The notes under the pieces were generated by a model. That model was not told where the DNA came from, made no database searches, and saw nothing but the letters and a program-made list of their open reading frames with translations. Of a stretch of 64,000 bases of DNA, positions 36,974 to 47,102 are shown one piece after another (the stretch's first letter is position 1; each line of letters starts with the position of its first letter). Both the position numbers and the translations under genes were made by a program. The stretch lies in assembly GCF_019704135.1 (NCBI RefSeq), contig NZ_AP024355.1, positions 2,040,001 to 2,104,000 on the forward strand, in the 5' to 3' direction. Source of the stretch: Desulfuromonas versatilis. GTDB lineage: Bacteria > Desulfobacterota > Desulfuromonadia > Desulfuromonadales > NIT-T3.

Positions 36974-38310
36974 CCGGCCTCCAGCTTGAAACGGGCGAAC
37001 AAGGCCAGCCCGGCGTCGAGGGTCTGCTGGATATCGCGCCGCGTGCTCCCCTGGTGAACCAGTTCCTTTTCGAAGGTTTCGGCAAAATCGAGCATCAGCC
37101 GGTCGGCCTCGGTCATACCGTCACGGCCGACGATGGCCTCGAGGCTGCGCAGGTCGCGCCCCTTGGCGTAATGCTTGTAGAGCAGGTTGGCGATTTTGCG
37201 GTGGTCCTTGCGGGTGCGCCCCTCGCCGATCCCCCGCTGCATCAGCCGCGAGAGGCTCGGCAGCACGTCCACGGGGGGAAAGATCCCCTTCTGGTGCAGT
37301 TCGCGGCTGAGCACGATCTGCCCCTCGGTGATGTAGCCGGTCAGATCGGGGATCGGGTGGGTGATGTCGTCCTCGGGCATGGTGACCACCGGGATCTGGG
37401 TCACCGAGCCGGGCAGGTCCTTGATGCGCCCGGCCCGCTCGTAAAGCGATGCCAGGTCCGAGTACATGTAGCCGGGGTAGCCGCGCCGGCCGGGCAGTTC
37501 TTCGCGGGCGGTGGAGACCTCGCGCAGGGCGTCGCAGTAGTTGGTCATGTCGGTGATCACCACCAGCACGTCCATGCCGTGCTCGAAAGCGAGGTATTCG
37601 GCCACCGTCAGGCCGAAGCGGGGCGCCAGCAGCCGCTCGACCACCGGGTCGTCGGCGAGGTTGATGAAGGCGACGAAGCTGGTGCGCATCTGCTCGAGGG
37701 TGCGCCGGTAAAAGGAATATTCGTGGTAGGTCAGGCCCAGGGCGACGAAGACCACCGTGAAGCGCTGGGCGCCTTCCTCCTCGGCCCCGGCCAGGCGGGC
37801 GTTTTTTAGAATGCCGGCGGCGATCTCCCGGGAAGGGAGCCCGGCGCTGGAGAAGATCGGCAGCTTCTGCCCCTTGACCAGGGTGTTGAGCCCGTCGATG
37901 GTGGAAAAGCCGGTCTCGATGAACTGCTCCGGGCGGGCCCGCGCCACCGGGTTGAGCGGGTAGCCGGTGACCGGCACGCGGCGCTCGGGGATGAACATCG
38001 GCATCCCGTCCAGCGGCTGAAAGGAGCCGTTGTAGACCCGGTCGAGCACTTCGAGGGAGAGGGGCGCCTGCTTGACCGCATCGGAAAACACCACCCGGGT
38101 GCTCTCCACGTCGAGCCCCCGGCTCTCGCCGAACAGCTGCACCAGCACCGTATCCCCCTCGATCTTGAGAACCTCCCCCTCCATCTCGCGCCCGTCGGGA
38201 AAGTGGATCTTCACCACCTCGCCCATGCGCACGCTGACCACCTGCTCGACAAAAAGCAGCGGCCCCTGGATCGAGGCGATGGTCCCGTAGCTGTGTTCGG
38301 CAAGTCTCAT
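36970..38310 (-). CDS. atpB: V/A-type ATPase subunit B (regulatory nucleotide-binding)
   Basis: 446 residues. Segments EYLAFEHGMDVLVVITDMTNYCDALREVS and RRGYPGYMYSDLASLYERAG are diagnostic. The P-loop position reads FSSAGLPSREIAAGI without the Walker Lys, as is normal for non-catalytic B subunits. The gap from subunit A (38311-38514) is unusually long for this operon and is filled with repeats. Confidence 0.95.
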   Translation of the reverse strand: MRLAEHSYGTIASIQGPLLFVEQVVSVRMGEVVKIHFPDGREMEGEVLKIEGDTVLVQLFGESRGLDVESTRVVFSDAVKQAPLSLEVLDRVYNGSFQPLDGMPMFIPERRVPVTGYPLNPVARARPEQFIETGFSTIDGLNTLVKGQKLPIFSSAGLPSREIAAGILKNARLAGAEEEGAQRFTVVFVALGLTYHEYSFYRRTLEQMRTSFVAFINLADDPVVERLLAPRFGLTVAEYLAFEHGMDVLVVITDMTNYCDALREVSTAREELPGRRGYPGYMYSDLASLYERAGRIKDLPGSVTQIPVVTMPEDDITHPIPDLTGYITEGQIVLSRELHQKGIFPPVDVLPSLSRLMQRGIGEGRTRKDHRKIANLLYKHYAKGRDLRSLEAIVGRDGMTEADRLMLDFAETFEKELVHQGSTRRDIQQTLDAGLALFARFKLEAG

Positions 38311-38321
38311 GGTTTAAGTCC

Positions 38322-38356
38322 GTGATGCGTAATGCGTAATGCGTGATTAGTGGTTG
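38322..38356. repeat. Five degenerate 7-base repeats in the ATPase A-B gap
   Basis: Heptamers GTGATGC, GTAATGC, GTAATGC, GTGATTA, GTGGTTG run without interruption, starting 12 bases upstream of the subunit B start codon as read on the minus strand. They probably overlap the untranslated leader of B; no clear Shine-Dalgarno is seen for B. Confidence 0.65.
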
Positions 38357-38384
38357 GCGAAGCGAAGCTGATTGGCCTCGCCTT

Positions 38385-38461
38385 GGCCGCGGTCCGATCC
38401 GACCGATCGGTCTGATCCGACGGATCAGTCGGATTCCACGCGGCCCCAAAAGGGTCTTAAT
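38385..38461. repeat. 9-base tandem array with inverted GGCCGCG/CGCGGCC borders (copy 2)
   Basis: Border GGCCGCG (38385-38391), five nonamers TCCGATCCG, ACCGATCGG, TCTGATCCG, ACGGATCAG, TCGGATTCC (38393-38437), border CGCGGCC (38439-38445), then CCAAAAGGGTCTTAAT. Same design as 25485-25545. Confidence 0.78.
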
Positions 38462-38514
38462 CCGATTTGATCAGATTTGATCTGCGTCCCATTTGCCATT
38501 CAGCCTTTACCTTC

Positions 38515-40124
<1,610 letters not shown>

Positions 40125-40128
<4 letters not shown>

Positions 40129-40445
40129 AGATTGAGCCTCACCTGGTAGCCGATGGCCCTGCGCACCAGGCGCAGGGCGTAATCCTCGATTTCGATTTCC
40201 GGTTTTTCCGGCGCCGGCAGCACGATGACCAGCCCCGGCCAGCGTTTTTCGATCTCCTGCAGCTTCTTTTCCGGGATCGCCGGCACCAGCCGCTCGTCGA
40301 TCACCACCACCCCGGTTTCCGGCTGCTGGACCATCTCCCCCAGGGCCCGGTCGACCTCCTCGGGTTCCAGGGTCAACTGGGTGACCCCGGCCAGGCTGAA
40401 GCCGTAACGGGCGTCGGCGGGAGTCAGAAAGACGATGCGTTTCAT
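40125..40445 (-). CDS. atpF: V/A-type ATPase subunit F
   Basis: 106 residues, Rossmann-like small subunit: RIVFLTPADARYGFSLAGV at the start, a central GVVVIDERLVPAIPEKKLQEIEKRWPGLVIVLP and a C-terminal helix (YALRLVRRAIGYQVRLNL). It is a central-stalk subunit that binds D. It overlaps its neighbours C and A by 4 bases each, a tightly coupled operon. Confidence 0.9.
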
Positions 40446-41365
40446 GCGATCAGCTCCGCGGCCAGGGTCTCCTCGGGCAGGTCCCTGCCGCTCAGCAGCA
40501 CCCCGAGGTTGCGGGTTTCGAGGGTGCGGCGCCAGAGGTAATCGAGCACCGGCCCGGCCTCCTCGTAATCCCTGGCCTGCCGGCGGATCTTCTCCGAGAG
40601 CCTGCGCAGCAGGGCGATTTCCAGTCTGGGGTCGGCGAGCTGGATCGCCGGTCCGAGGGTGCGCTGCACCAGACGCTCAAGGGTTTCGAGGCGACCGGCC
40701 CGGATCAGCGCTGTCATTCTAGTATGGGGCAGCTGTCCGCCCGGCAGTAGTTCGGGAATCTCTTCGAGCTGCCAGCGCTGGTGTTTGGCCAGGGCGAACA
40801 GGTTGCGCAGATCGATCTGGCTGGCGATAAAAAAACGAACCAGGGGATGCCGGCAGCCATGGGTCGCGTGGGCCAGCATTGCCCCGGCCAGGGCATTTTC
40901 GAAGGGGCGCAGCTCACCCTGCTCGGCGTAGGCCAGAAGCGGCGCAAAATCGGGCGCCTCACGGGCCAGCTGCCTGGCCAGCCCGGTCATCGCCGCCTGG
41001 AAGGAGCCGATGCTGCGCAGGGGCTTGAGAAGCCTGCCGTCGAGCAGGCTCTGCTCCAGAACCTCCTCGACCCGCCCCGCCTCGCGGGCCTTGCGGTTGC
41101 GCAGGGCCAGGACCAGGGTGCGGATTTCGAAAAAGCAGAACGCCGGGGCGAAGCGGCGGCGCAGCCGGGTGTTCAGCTGCCGGTAGACCCAGGCATGTTC
41201 CTTAAGCAGGTCGCGCCAGAGTTCCTCCTCGGAGGCCCCGGCAGGTGCGCCCTGGCGCAGGGCCGCCTGCCAGTCGCGGGTGAGGCGTGCGCTGCGCGCC
41301 CGCAGTCGGGACAGCAGGTAAGGCGTCGGGTAACCCGGAAAGGGAAGCTCCCTGAGCAGGGTCAT
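40442..41365 (-). CDS. atpC: V/A-type ATPase subunit C (socket)
   Basis: 307 residues, almost all alpha-helical, in the expected place between E and F. PGYPTPYLLSRLRARSARL at the N-terminus and repeated bundles (RKAREAGRVEEVLEQSLLDGRLL, RFFIASQIDLRNLFALAKHQRW) fit the C subunit that connects the D/F shaft to the K ring. The identity rests mainly on operon position and helical pattern. Confidence 0.85.
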   Translation of the reverse strand: MTLLRELPFPGYPTPYLLSRLRARSARLTRDWQAALRQGAPAGASEEELWRDLLKEHAWVYRQLNTRLRRRFAPAFCFFEIRTLVLALRNRKAREAGRVEEVLEQSLLDGRLLKPLRSIGSFQAAMTGLARQLAREAPDFAPLLAYAEQGELRPFENALAGAMLAHATHGCRHPLVRFFIASQIDLRNLFALAKHQRWQLEEIPELLPGGQLPHTRMTALIRAGRLETLERLVQRTLGPAIQLADPRLEIALLRRLSEKIRRQARDYEEAGPVLDYLWRRTLETRNLGVLLSGRDLPEETLAAELIA

Positions 41366-41934
41366 GGCTTTTCCACTTTTGCGGCCAGATCTTCGAGCAG
41401 GCCCGGCAGCAGGGTATCCCAGGCACGCTCGAGCCGTTTGCCCAGGGTGTTGTCGATGCGCACGCGGCCCTGGTGGGCCACGGCCTCCATGCCTCCGGCG
41501 ATCTCTGGATCGGTGGCGATGGCCACCTCCGGGAACTGGCGGCGGGCCAGGCTTTCGTCGGCCGGGTTGACGCGGATCTGTTCCCAGTCGAGGTCGGGCA
41601 GTTCCGCGGCCAGGGCGCCGAACAGACCCTGCGGATTTGTTTCCCTGAGCCCCGACAGGGCCTTGCGGGCCGCCAGGTAAAGCCGCTCGGCCAGGGCGTT
41701 GGCTGCCTCGGTCCTGAGCTGCCGGGCCTGACGCTGGGCTTCGGTGAGCACCGCGGCGTGTTCCTCGCGGGCGATTCTGCGCTGCCGGCGGGCCGACAGG
41801 GCGGTTTCCTCCGCGAGCCGAGCCGCCGCCTCGGCCCTGAGCTGTTCGACCTGCTGGTCCGCCTGGCGGCGGATTTCCCGGGCTTTTTCCTCCGCCCGTT
41901 GGCGCAGCGATTCGATGAGCTCGTGGTGGCTCAT
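41362..41934 (-). CDS. atpE: V/A-type ATPase subunit E (peripheral stalk)
   Basis: 190 residues. A long N-terminal coiled coil (LIESLRQRAEEKAREIRRQADQ onward, to ~residue 90) leads into a globular C-domain (DPEIAGGMEAVAHQGRVRIDNTLGKRLERAW). It pairs with the small H/G subunit to form the stator stalk. Starts 4 bases after the K stop. Confidence 0.9.
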   Translation of the reverse strand: MSHHELIESLRQRAEEKAREIRRQADQQVEQLRAEAAARLAEETALSARRQRRIAREEHAAVLTEAQRQARQLRTEAANALAERLYLAARKALSGLRETNPQGLFGALAAELPDLDWEQIRVNPADESLARRQFPEVAIATDPEIAGGMEAVAHQGRVRIDNTLGKRLERAWDTLLPGLLEDLAAKVEKP

Positions 41935-41938
41935 GGCT

Positions 41939-42172
41939 TCAGACCATCAGCAGGATCATCGCGGCGATGACGAAGCCGAGGATGACCATGGTTTCCGGGA
42001 TCGCCACCAGGATGATGATGGTGCCGGTCAGCTCGGGCTTTTCGGCGAGCGCACCGGCGCCGGCTGCGCCGATCTTCGATTGGGCCCAGGCGGTGGCCAG
42101 GGCAGAGATGCCGACGGCAAGAGCGGCTGCGAAGGCAAGCAGAACCTTTTCCATTCCAGTCAGGCTTTCCAT
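41939..42172 (-). CDS. atpK: V/A-type ATPase subunit K (rotor ring proteolipid, two-helix form)
   Basis: 77 residues, a single hairpin of two membrane helices, not the duplicated four-helix form of many V-ATPases. The ion-site carboxylate is Glu60 in IPETMVILGF, with Gln31 (AWAQSKIGAAG) placed to contact it. The same residues occur in both Na+ and H+ rings of the V/A family, so the coupling ion cannot be called. The gene overlaps the end of subunit I by 13 bases. Confidence 0.93.
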   Translation of the reverse strand: MESLTGMEKVLLAFAAALAVGISALATAWAQSKIGAAGAGALAEKPELTGTIIILVAIPETMVILGFVIAAMILLMV

Positions 42173-44064
42173 GACCCTCCTCCATGATTTTTTTCCAGCG
42201 GTTCGAATTTGCGACCGCCATGTTCGAGAAACTTGCTGAAAAATTCGACATAATGCAGGCGCAGCGAATGAATGGTCGGGGCGAAGACTCCGAGCACGAT
42301 ATTGAAGGCGTGCAGCAGCACCGCCACCAACATCCCCACCAGGATGTTGCCGGCCAGCCCGGCCAGTTCATTGGCCACGTGGGCGAGCAGCACCGAGGTC
42401 AGGCCGACCGCCATGATACGGGCGTAGGAGATGATGTTGCCCACATGTTTGAGCAGTTCGAGGGGCGCAAGGATACCGCCGAGGATGAGCAGCAGGGGGA
42501 CGGCGATGCCCAGGGTCACCAGCAGAGGCCGGCGCAGCAGCACCGGGACCGGCAGGATAAACGTGGCAAGCAGCAGAACCAGGCAGAAAACGGCGACGGT
42601 GCTCAGCAGCTTGATCATGGCCTCGCGGGTCTTTTTTTGCCGGACTGCGGAGATAACGCCGAGCAGCAGGCCCAGCAGCACATGGCAGACCCCCACCGAC
42701 AGGGCGAAATAGAGCATCGGTTCAAGGGCGGTGCGCCGGTCGAAGCAGATCGGTTCCATCCCCAGGACGTGGTGGCCGAATTCGCCGAAACACTCCCCGT
42801 ACAGCCAGCCGAAGACGCAGGTGTAGGCGGCGCAGATGCCGAGGATCTTCCCGGCGTTGCCGACCAGCGGGCGCTGCCGGAAGCCGAACACCAGGGCCGC
42901 CGCAATCAGCCCCAGCAGCGCCCCGTAACCCAGGTCGCCGAGGATCATACCGAAAAACAGGGGAAAGAAGATGGCCAGAAACGGCGTCGGGTCGTAGGAG
43001 GAATAGCGGGGCAGGGGGAGCAGGCGGGCAAAAAGCTCGAAAGGGGCGATCCAGGGGGGATTTTTCAAGGCGACCGGGACCTGTTCAAGCTCCTGCTCGA
43101 GGATCTCCTTCTCCTCAACCACGACCTGGTCGGCAAAGGTATCAGCCAGGTGTCGGCGGGTCGGTACGACCTGGTCGGTGGGCATCCAGCCGAAAACGAT
43201 GAAGCAGAGCTCGGTCTGGTAAATCGAGGCGCTCTGCCGGACCAGGGCAAGCCTCCCCCGCAGCCAATCGAGAACCGAGCGGTAGAGCGGCAGCCAGCGC
43301 CTGGCAAATCCGAGCAGGGTTTCTTCCAGCCGCTTCTGCTCCGCGAGCAACTCGCGCCGGCGGGATTCGACCACCTCGGCCTTTTCGTTAAAAGGGACTT
43401 CTTCCAGGTAGGCCGGCAAGGCGAATTCGGGGATCCGTTCGCCCTGCAGGGCCTTCTTGAGTGGTTTGGCCAGCTCGCGGCTGGTGGTCAGCAGGGCGAC
43501 GAGCCCCCCCTCGGGCATGCTGGTGGTCTGGATTTCGTAATTGCCCCGGGTCAGGCGATGAGCGAGGATGGTCAACTGTTCCACCGCCCCGGGGTCCTTC
43601 ACTTCGAGGCCGATAAACTCCAGATCTGAGTCGGCACGGACCTGGCCGACCAGGGGGCCGATGGCCTGCAGGAAGGTCCGGAAGCGCTCCAGTTCCGCCA
43701 GCTCCTTGGCAGCCGCGGTCTTGGCGCGGCCTGTTTCCTCACAGGCCGCGGTATGCCGGTCAACCAGTTCGGCGGTCGCCTCCATGGCAGCCTCGGGGTT
43801 CAGGTAGCTTTCGCGGACCGGGATTTGCGGCAGGCAGCTGAGGATGGATTCGATTTTCTCCTGCAGTTCCTCCAGGAACAACCGCTCGGAAAGGGCTTGC
43901 TTGTCGATCTGCAGGGTTTTGAGCAGACCCTCGCCGCGCGCCTGAAGGCTCTCCCGCACCTGGGCCTCGATCTGCAGCACCCCCAGGGCGCGCAGGGTCG
44001 TCAGCACCTCGTAGAGGATCTCCTTGGGACCGACGATTTCAATTTTGCTCATCCTGACGATCAT
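42160..44064 (-). CDS. atpI: V/A-type ATPase subunit I (a-type stator)
   Basis: 634 residues. The soluble N-terminal half has coiled coils (residues ~1-300). The membrane half has about seven helices, including FFPLFFGMILGDLGYGALLGLI, GMEPICFDRR, and the Arg-bearing SYARIMAVGLTSVLLAHVANELAG, where Arg faces the K-ring Glu. GGAG at seven bases supports ATG 44064; ATG 44052 (MSKIEIVGPKE) is a possible alternative. Overlaps subunit H by 26 bases. Confidence 0.94.
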   Translation of the reverse strand: MIVRMSKIEIVGPKEILYEVLTTLRALGVLQIEAQVRESLQARGEGLLKTLQIDKQALSERLFLEELQEKIESILSCLPQIPVRESYLNPEAAMEATAELVDRHTAACEETGRAKTAAAKELAELERFRTFLQAIGPLVGQVRADSDLEFIGLEVKDPGAVEQLTILAHRLTRGNYEIQTTSMPEGGLVALLTTSRELAKPLKKALQGERIPEFALPAYLEEVPFNEKAEVVESRRRELLAEQKRLEETLLGFARRWLPLYRSVLDWLRGRLALVRQSASIYQTELCFIVFGWMPTDQVVPTRRHLADTFADQVVVEEKEILEQELEQVPVALKNPPWIAPFELFARLLPLPRYSSYDPTPFLAIFFPLFFGMILGDLGYGALLGLIAAALVFGFRQRPLVGNAGKILGICAAYTCVFGWLYGECFGEFGHHVLGMEPICFDRRTALEPMLYFALSVGVCHVLLGLLLGVISAVRQKKTREAMIKLLSTVAVFCLVLLLATFILPVPVLLRRPLLVTLGIAVPLLLILGGILAPLELLKHVGNIISYARIMAVGLTSVLLAHVANELAGLAGNILVGMLVAVLLHAFNIVLGVFAPTIHSLRLHYVEFFSKFLEHGGRKFEPLEKNHGGGSWKA

Positions 44065-44383
44065 CGCCCATCTCCGGTACCAGCTCCTGCAACCGGCGGC
44101 GCACCACCCGCAGCAGCATCCCCTCGTCGAGAGCAGCCTGGTCCTGCCGCGCTTGCCGGGCGCTATTGACCAGGACGGCGCCTTCCTGCTCCGCAGCCTG
44201 GCGTGCTTCCCTGGCCGCAGCGGCCTCCTGTTCCGCCAGGCGGGAAAGTTCCTTTTCCAGGTCGCCCTGGGAGTCGCGTTTCGTGGCCTCCAGCCGGTCC
44301 GCGGCGGCTCGGCGCTCCCGTTCCAGGATATCCGCGATGGCCTTTTCGGCTTCGACGACGAGTTTTATCGTATCTTCCGGCAT
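44039..44383 (-). CDS. atpH: V/A-type ATPase subunit H/G (peripheral stalk)
   Basis: 114 residues, a highly charged coiled coil rich in Ala, Glu and Arg (VVEAEKAIADILERERRAAADRL ...), as expected for the partner of subunit E. First gene of the operon. AGGAGGGA precedes the start. On the minus strand TACAAT (44454-44449) could be the operon's -10 box with a weak TGGCAA 16 bases upstream. Confidence 0.85.
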   Translation of the reverse strand: MPEDTIKLVVEAEKAIADILERERRAAADRLEATKRDSQGDLEKELSRLAEQEAAAAREARQAAEQEGAVLVNSARQARQDQAALDEGMLLRVVRRRLQELVPEMGDDRQDEQN

Positions 44384-44501
44384 CGGTCCCTCCTTTGCGT
44401 CGAAGTGGCAGGCCTGAAGCGGAAGCGAAGAAGTCTTAAATGTTTATAATTGTAGCGGGAATGTGCGGGTTTGCCAGCGTGTTGGCTTTATAGGGGCGGG
44501 A

Positions 44502-45188
44502 TCAGGCGGCGGGGCGAGTCGCGCATTTGCCGGAACAGGCGGAACGGTTGAGGCATTCGCGGGGGTCGCTGCAGCGGGCGACGCGCCAGGCCATGCGTCT
44601 GCGGCTGGCCCGGTGGACCTCCGCCAGGTGCAGGCTTCTGGTCGGGTCGCCGTAGATTTTCCAGGGACCCTGGCAGGCGAAGGGGATCGACACCAGACCC
44701 ATGAAGGCAGCCACGTCCTTCAGCGGGTAGCCGAGAAAAACGCCTATTTCGTGGGGAAAGTCTCCTGATATCCGGTTTTGCAGCAGGCTCAGCGCCGCAT
44801 CCAGGGACAACTCCTCCGGGTAGCCGGATCGTTTCAGCAGGGCCTTGGCACCGGGCACGTGGATCAGGTTCTCCATGGCCTGACGGTCGTAGAAATAGAT
44901 CAGCAGCGAGCTGCCGCGGTCGCATAGCACCCTGCTTTCCAGGCCGCAGTCGGTGGCGAGGGCGGGGCCGAAAGCTTTCCACAAGTGGTAGAGGTTTCGG
45001 CCGCAGACCTGAGTGCGGTTAACCAGGTTGACCAGGTTGCCCGGTTTGACCCCTTCGAGAATCTCGGCGGTTTCCAGGGCGAGGAATGCGGCCAGGCAAT
45101 CCCGATCGGTGGCGAACCGGGGAGAGATTTCCTTCCATAGGGGCACATCGGAAAGCGCGGGTTGTCGCTCGGCTATGCGAGGCGGCAT
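44502..45188 (-). CDS. DUF3793 family protein, probably iron-regulated
   Basis: 228 residues. The segment NRISGDFPHEIGVFLGYPLKDVAAFMG followed by GPWKIYGDPTRSLHLAE is diagnostic of DUF3793. Its C-terminus has a Cys cluster (CSDPRECLNRSACSGKC). AGGAGG precedes ATG 45188, which sets the start although the frame runs upstream. A Fur-box-like palindrome lies at 45211-45225. DUF3793 genes are often near iron-uptake genes; the function is unknown. Confidence 0.85.
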   Translation of the reverse strand: MPPRIAERQPALSDVPLWKEISPRFATDRDCLAAFLALETAEILEGVKPGNLVNLVNRTQVCGRNLYHLWKAFGPALATDCGLESRVLCDRGSSLLIYFYDRQAMENLIHVPGAKALLKRSGYPEELSLDAALSLLQNRISGDFPHEIGVFLGYPLKDVAAFMGLVSIPFACQGPWKIYGDPTRSLHLAEVHRASRRRMAWRVARCSDPRECLNRSACSGKCATRPAA

Positions 45189-45210
45189 GGTTCCTCCTTG
45201 GAAATTAAAA

Positions 45211-45225
45211 TGAAATTCGTTTTCA
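45211..45225. promoter_or_regulatory. Fur-box-like palindrome
   Basis: TGAAATTCGTTTTCA matches about 10 of 14 informative positions of the 7-1-7 Fur consensus (TGATAATNATTATCA) and has perfect 5-bp arms TGAAA/TTTCA. It sits 23 bases upstream of the DUF3793 start codon within an AT-rich promoter region. Confidence 0.5.
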
Positions 45226-45391
45226 AAATAAACAAAAGGGATCGTCTTGTCAACACCAATTCTCCCCACAGGGGCAGGATCCGGCAAATCAGCCCCGTCA
45301 GCCGTCGAGGAAACGGTTGCCCGCCGGTACCCCCTGTGCTAACCTGTTCGCCGTTTTATCTGGATCACCGAAGGCCGGGAGACACTGCTGG

Positions 45392-46132
45392 ATGGCAGGC
45401 AGGGAGCGGATCGACAAACTGCTGGTGGAGCGTGGACTTGTACAGTCCCGCGAACGTGCCCGGGCGCTGATTCTGGCCGGCAAGGTCGTGGTCGACGACC
45501 ACGTGGTGGACAAGGCCGGCACCCAGGTCCCGGCCGGTGCTGAAATACGCCTCAAGGGGGAGGACATCCCCTATGTTTCGCGCGGTGGGCTGAAGCTGGA
45601 AAAGGCTCTGGAGACCTTCGGGGTGTCGGTACAGGGCCGCATCGCCATCGACGTCGGTGCCTCCACCGGCGGCTTCACCGACTGCCTGCTGCAGCGGGGG
45701 GCGGCCCGGGTCTACGCCGTCGACGTCGGTTACGGCCAACTCGCCTGGCAGCTGCGCCAGGACAGCCGGGTGGTCAACCTCGAGCGCACCAACATCCGTG
45801 AATTGCCCCCCGAGCGTCTCGACCCGCGCCCCTCGCTGGCGGTGATCGACGCCTCCTTTATCTCCCTGGACAAGGTCCTGCCGCCGACCCTGGCGCTGCT
45901 GACCCCCGATGCCGAGGTGGTGGCGCTGATCAAGCCCCAGTTCGAGGTCGGCCGGGGCGAGGTGGGCAAGGGCGGGGTGGTGCGCGACCCCACCAAGCAC
46001 GAGCAGGTGGTGGAAAAGATCCGCGAGCTGGCCACCGGCCTCGGCTGCGAGGTGCTCGGGGTGACCGAGAGCCCGATCCTCGGCCCCAAGGGGAACCGGG
46101 AGTTTCTCATTCGGCTGCGTAAAAGCCCGTAA
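45392..46132 (+). CDS. tlyA: TlyA-family rRNA 2'-O-methyltransferase
   Basis: 246 residues. The S4 RNA-binding domain comes first (RIDKLLVERGLVQSRERARALILAGKV), followed by an FtsJ-like SAM domain (AIDVGASTGGFTDCLLQRGA, YAVDVGYGQLAW, LAVIDASFISLDKVLPP). It methylates cytidine 2'-OH groups in 16S and/or 23S rRNA. ATG 45392 is chosen so the protein begins at the S4 domain; GGAG is about 10 bases upstream. The frame extends to 45317 without support. Confidence 0.92.
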   Translation: MAGRERIDKLLVERGLVQSRERARALILAGKVVVDDHVVDKAGTQVPAGAEIRLKGEDIPYVSRGGLKLEKALETFGVSVQGRIAIDVGASTGGFTDCLLQRGAARVYAVDVGYGQLAWQLRQDSRVVNLERTNIRELPPERLDPRPSLAVIDASFISLDKVLPPTLALLTPDAEVVALIKPQFEVGRGEVGKGGVVRDPTKHEQVVEKIRELATGLGCEVLGVTESPILGPKGNREFLIRLRKSP

Positions 46133-46197
46133 GTAATTGCTGACCGGGGATTGGAAATATACCCTGATTGCAACTCTTCACCCCATCCCCACCCCAA

Positions 46198-46218
46198 CCC
46201 TCCCCTTGAAGGGGAGGG
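46198..46218. repeat. CCCTCCCC-type palindrome (dispersed repeat, copy 2)
   Basis: CCCTCCCCTTGAAGGGGAGGG, a perfect palindrome apart from the central base, in the tlyA-methylase gap. It is preceded by a C-rich tract (ACCCCATCCCCACCCCAAC). A near copy is at 6785-6806. Confidence 0.6.
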
Positions 46219-46264
46219 AGCTCAAACGGATGGCACCTTGAGGCAGTATTGCTGAAAAGTAACC

Positions 46265-47050
46265 ATGATTAAATTCAAGACAGAAGAAAATCAGGTCTTT
46301 TTCATCGGGGCCGGGCCGGGAGATCCCGATCTGCTGACCCTCAAGGGGGCCAGGGCGCTCGAGGGCTGTCATGCGGTGTTCGCGCCGACCCCCTACGAGG
46401 AAACCTTTGCCCAACTGCTGAGGGGCAAGCAGGTGCTGGTTCCCTTCGGGTTCTATTTCCAGGAACTGCTTGATCTGCTCCATAAGCTGCTGGAAAAAGG
46501 GGATGTGGCTTTCCTGGTCCCCGGGGACCTGACCTTCTATTCTCCCTTTCAGGCGCTGATCGACGTCCTCGGGACCCGCGCCGAGGTCATCGCCGGCGTC
46601 GGCACGGCCAACGCCGCCTCGGCCTTCCTGAAAAAAACCCTCGACCTGCCCGGGGTCTGCAACCGGGCGGTCATAGCCTCACCGCGCACCCTCGGCGATC
46701 AGCCGGGGTCACCGACCCTGGCGGAACTTGCGGCTCCGGGGGTGACCCTGCTGATCTACATGAACAACCTGCCGCTTCCCGAACTGGTCGCCCAGCTGAA
46801 AAAGGGCTACGGCAAGAGCGTTCCCATAGCGCTGGTGCACCGGCTCTGCCTGCCCGGCGAGGAGGTGGTCCTGGCAACCCTGGACGAGATTGTCGAACAG
46901 GTGGGTGAGCGGGATTTTTTCAACCTCACCGGCACCGACCGCAGGCCGGCGCTCACCCTGGTCGTCGCCGGGGAAACCCTGTCGGCCACGGTGGATGGCA
47001 GCTGGTGGGATTTCCGCCGGGATACGATCTGGAAGTTCCGTGAAGAATGA
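46265..47050 (+). CDS. Tetrapyrrole (CbiF/CobM-like) methylase
   Basis: 261 residues. The SAM-binding start VFFIGAGPGDPDLLTLKGARAL, the PGDLTFYSPFQALID loop and the later LAELAAPGVTLLIYMNN place it with cobalt-precorrin-4 C11-methyltransferases. No other cobalamin gene is in the window, so its pathway role is not fixed; it could act in B12 synthesis from a split location or on another tetrapyrrole. A U32 gene follows 52 bases downstream. Confidence 0.8.
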   Translation: MIKFKTEENQVFFIGAGPGDPDLLTLKGARALEGCHAVFAPTPYEETFAQLLRGKQVLVPFGFYFQELLDLLHKLLEKGDVAFLVPGDLTFYSPFQALIDVLGTRAEVIAGVGTANAASAFLKKTLDLPGVCNRAVIASPRTLGDQPGSPTLAELAAPGVTLLIYMNNLPLPELVAQLKKGYGKSVPIALVHRLCLPGEEVVLATLDEIVEQVGERDFFNLTGTDRRPALTLVVAGETLSATVDGSWWDFRRDTIWKFREE

Positions 47051-47102
47051 TGGTTCAACTGGCTGAATTAGCGATTGAAAAACATTTCCACCCCAGGTGC
47101 GG

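Noticed and set aside
41939-42172. Calling the ATPase sodium-coupled from the Gln31/Glu60-Thr61 pattern
   Set aside because: The same Gln and Glu-Thr arrangement is found in proton-type V/A rings such as that of Thermus, so the motif does not decide the ion.
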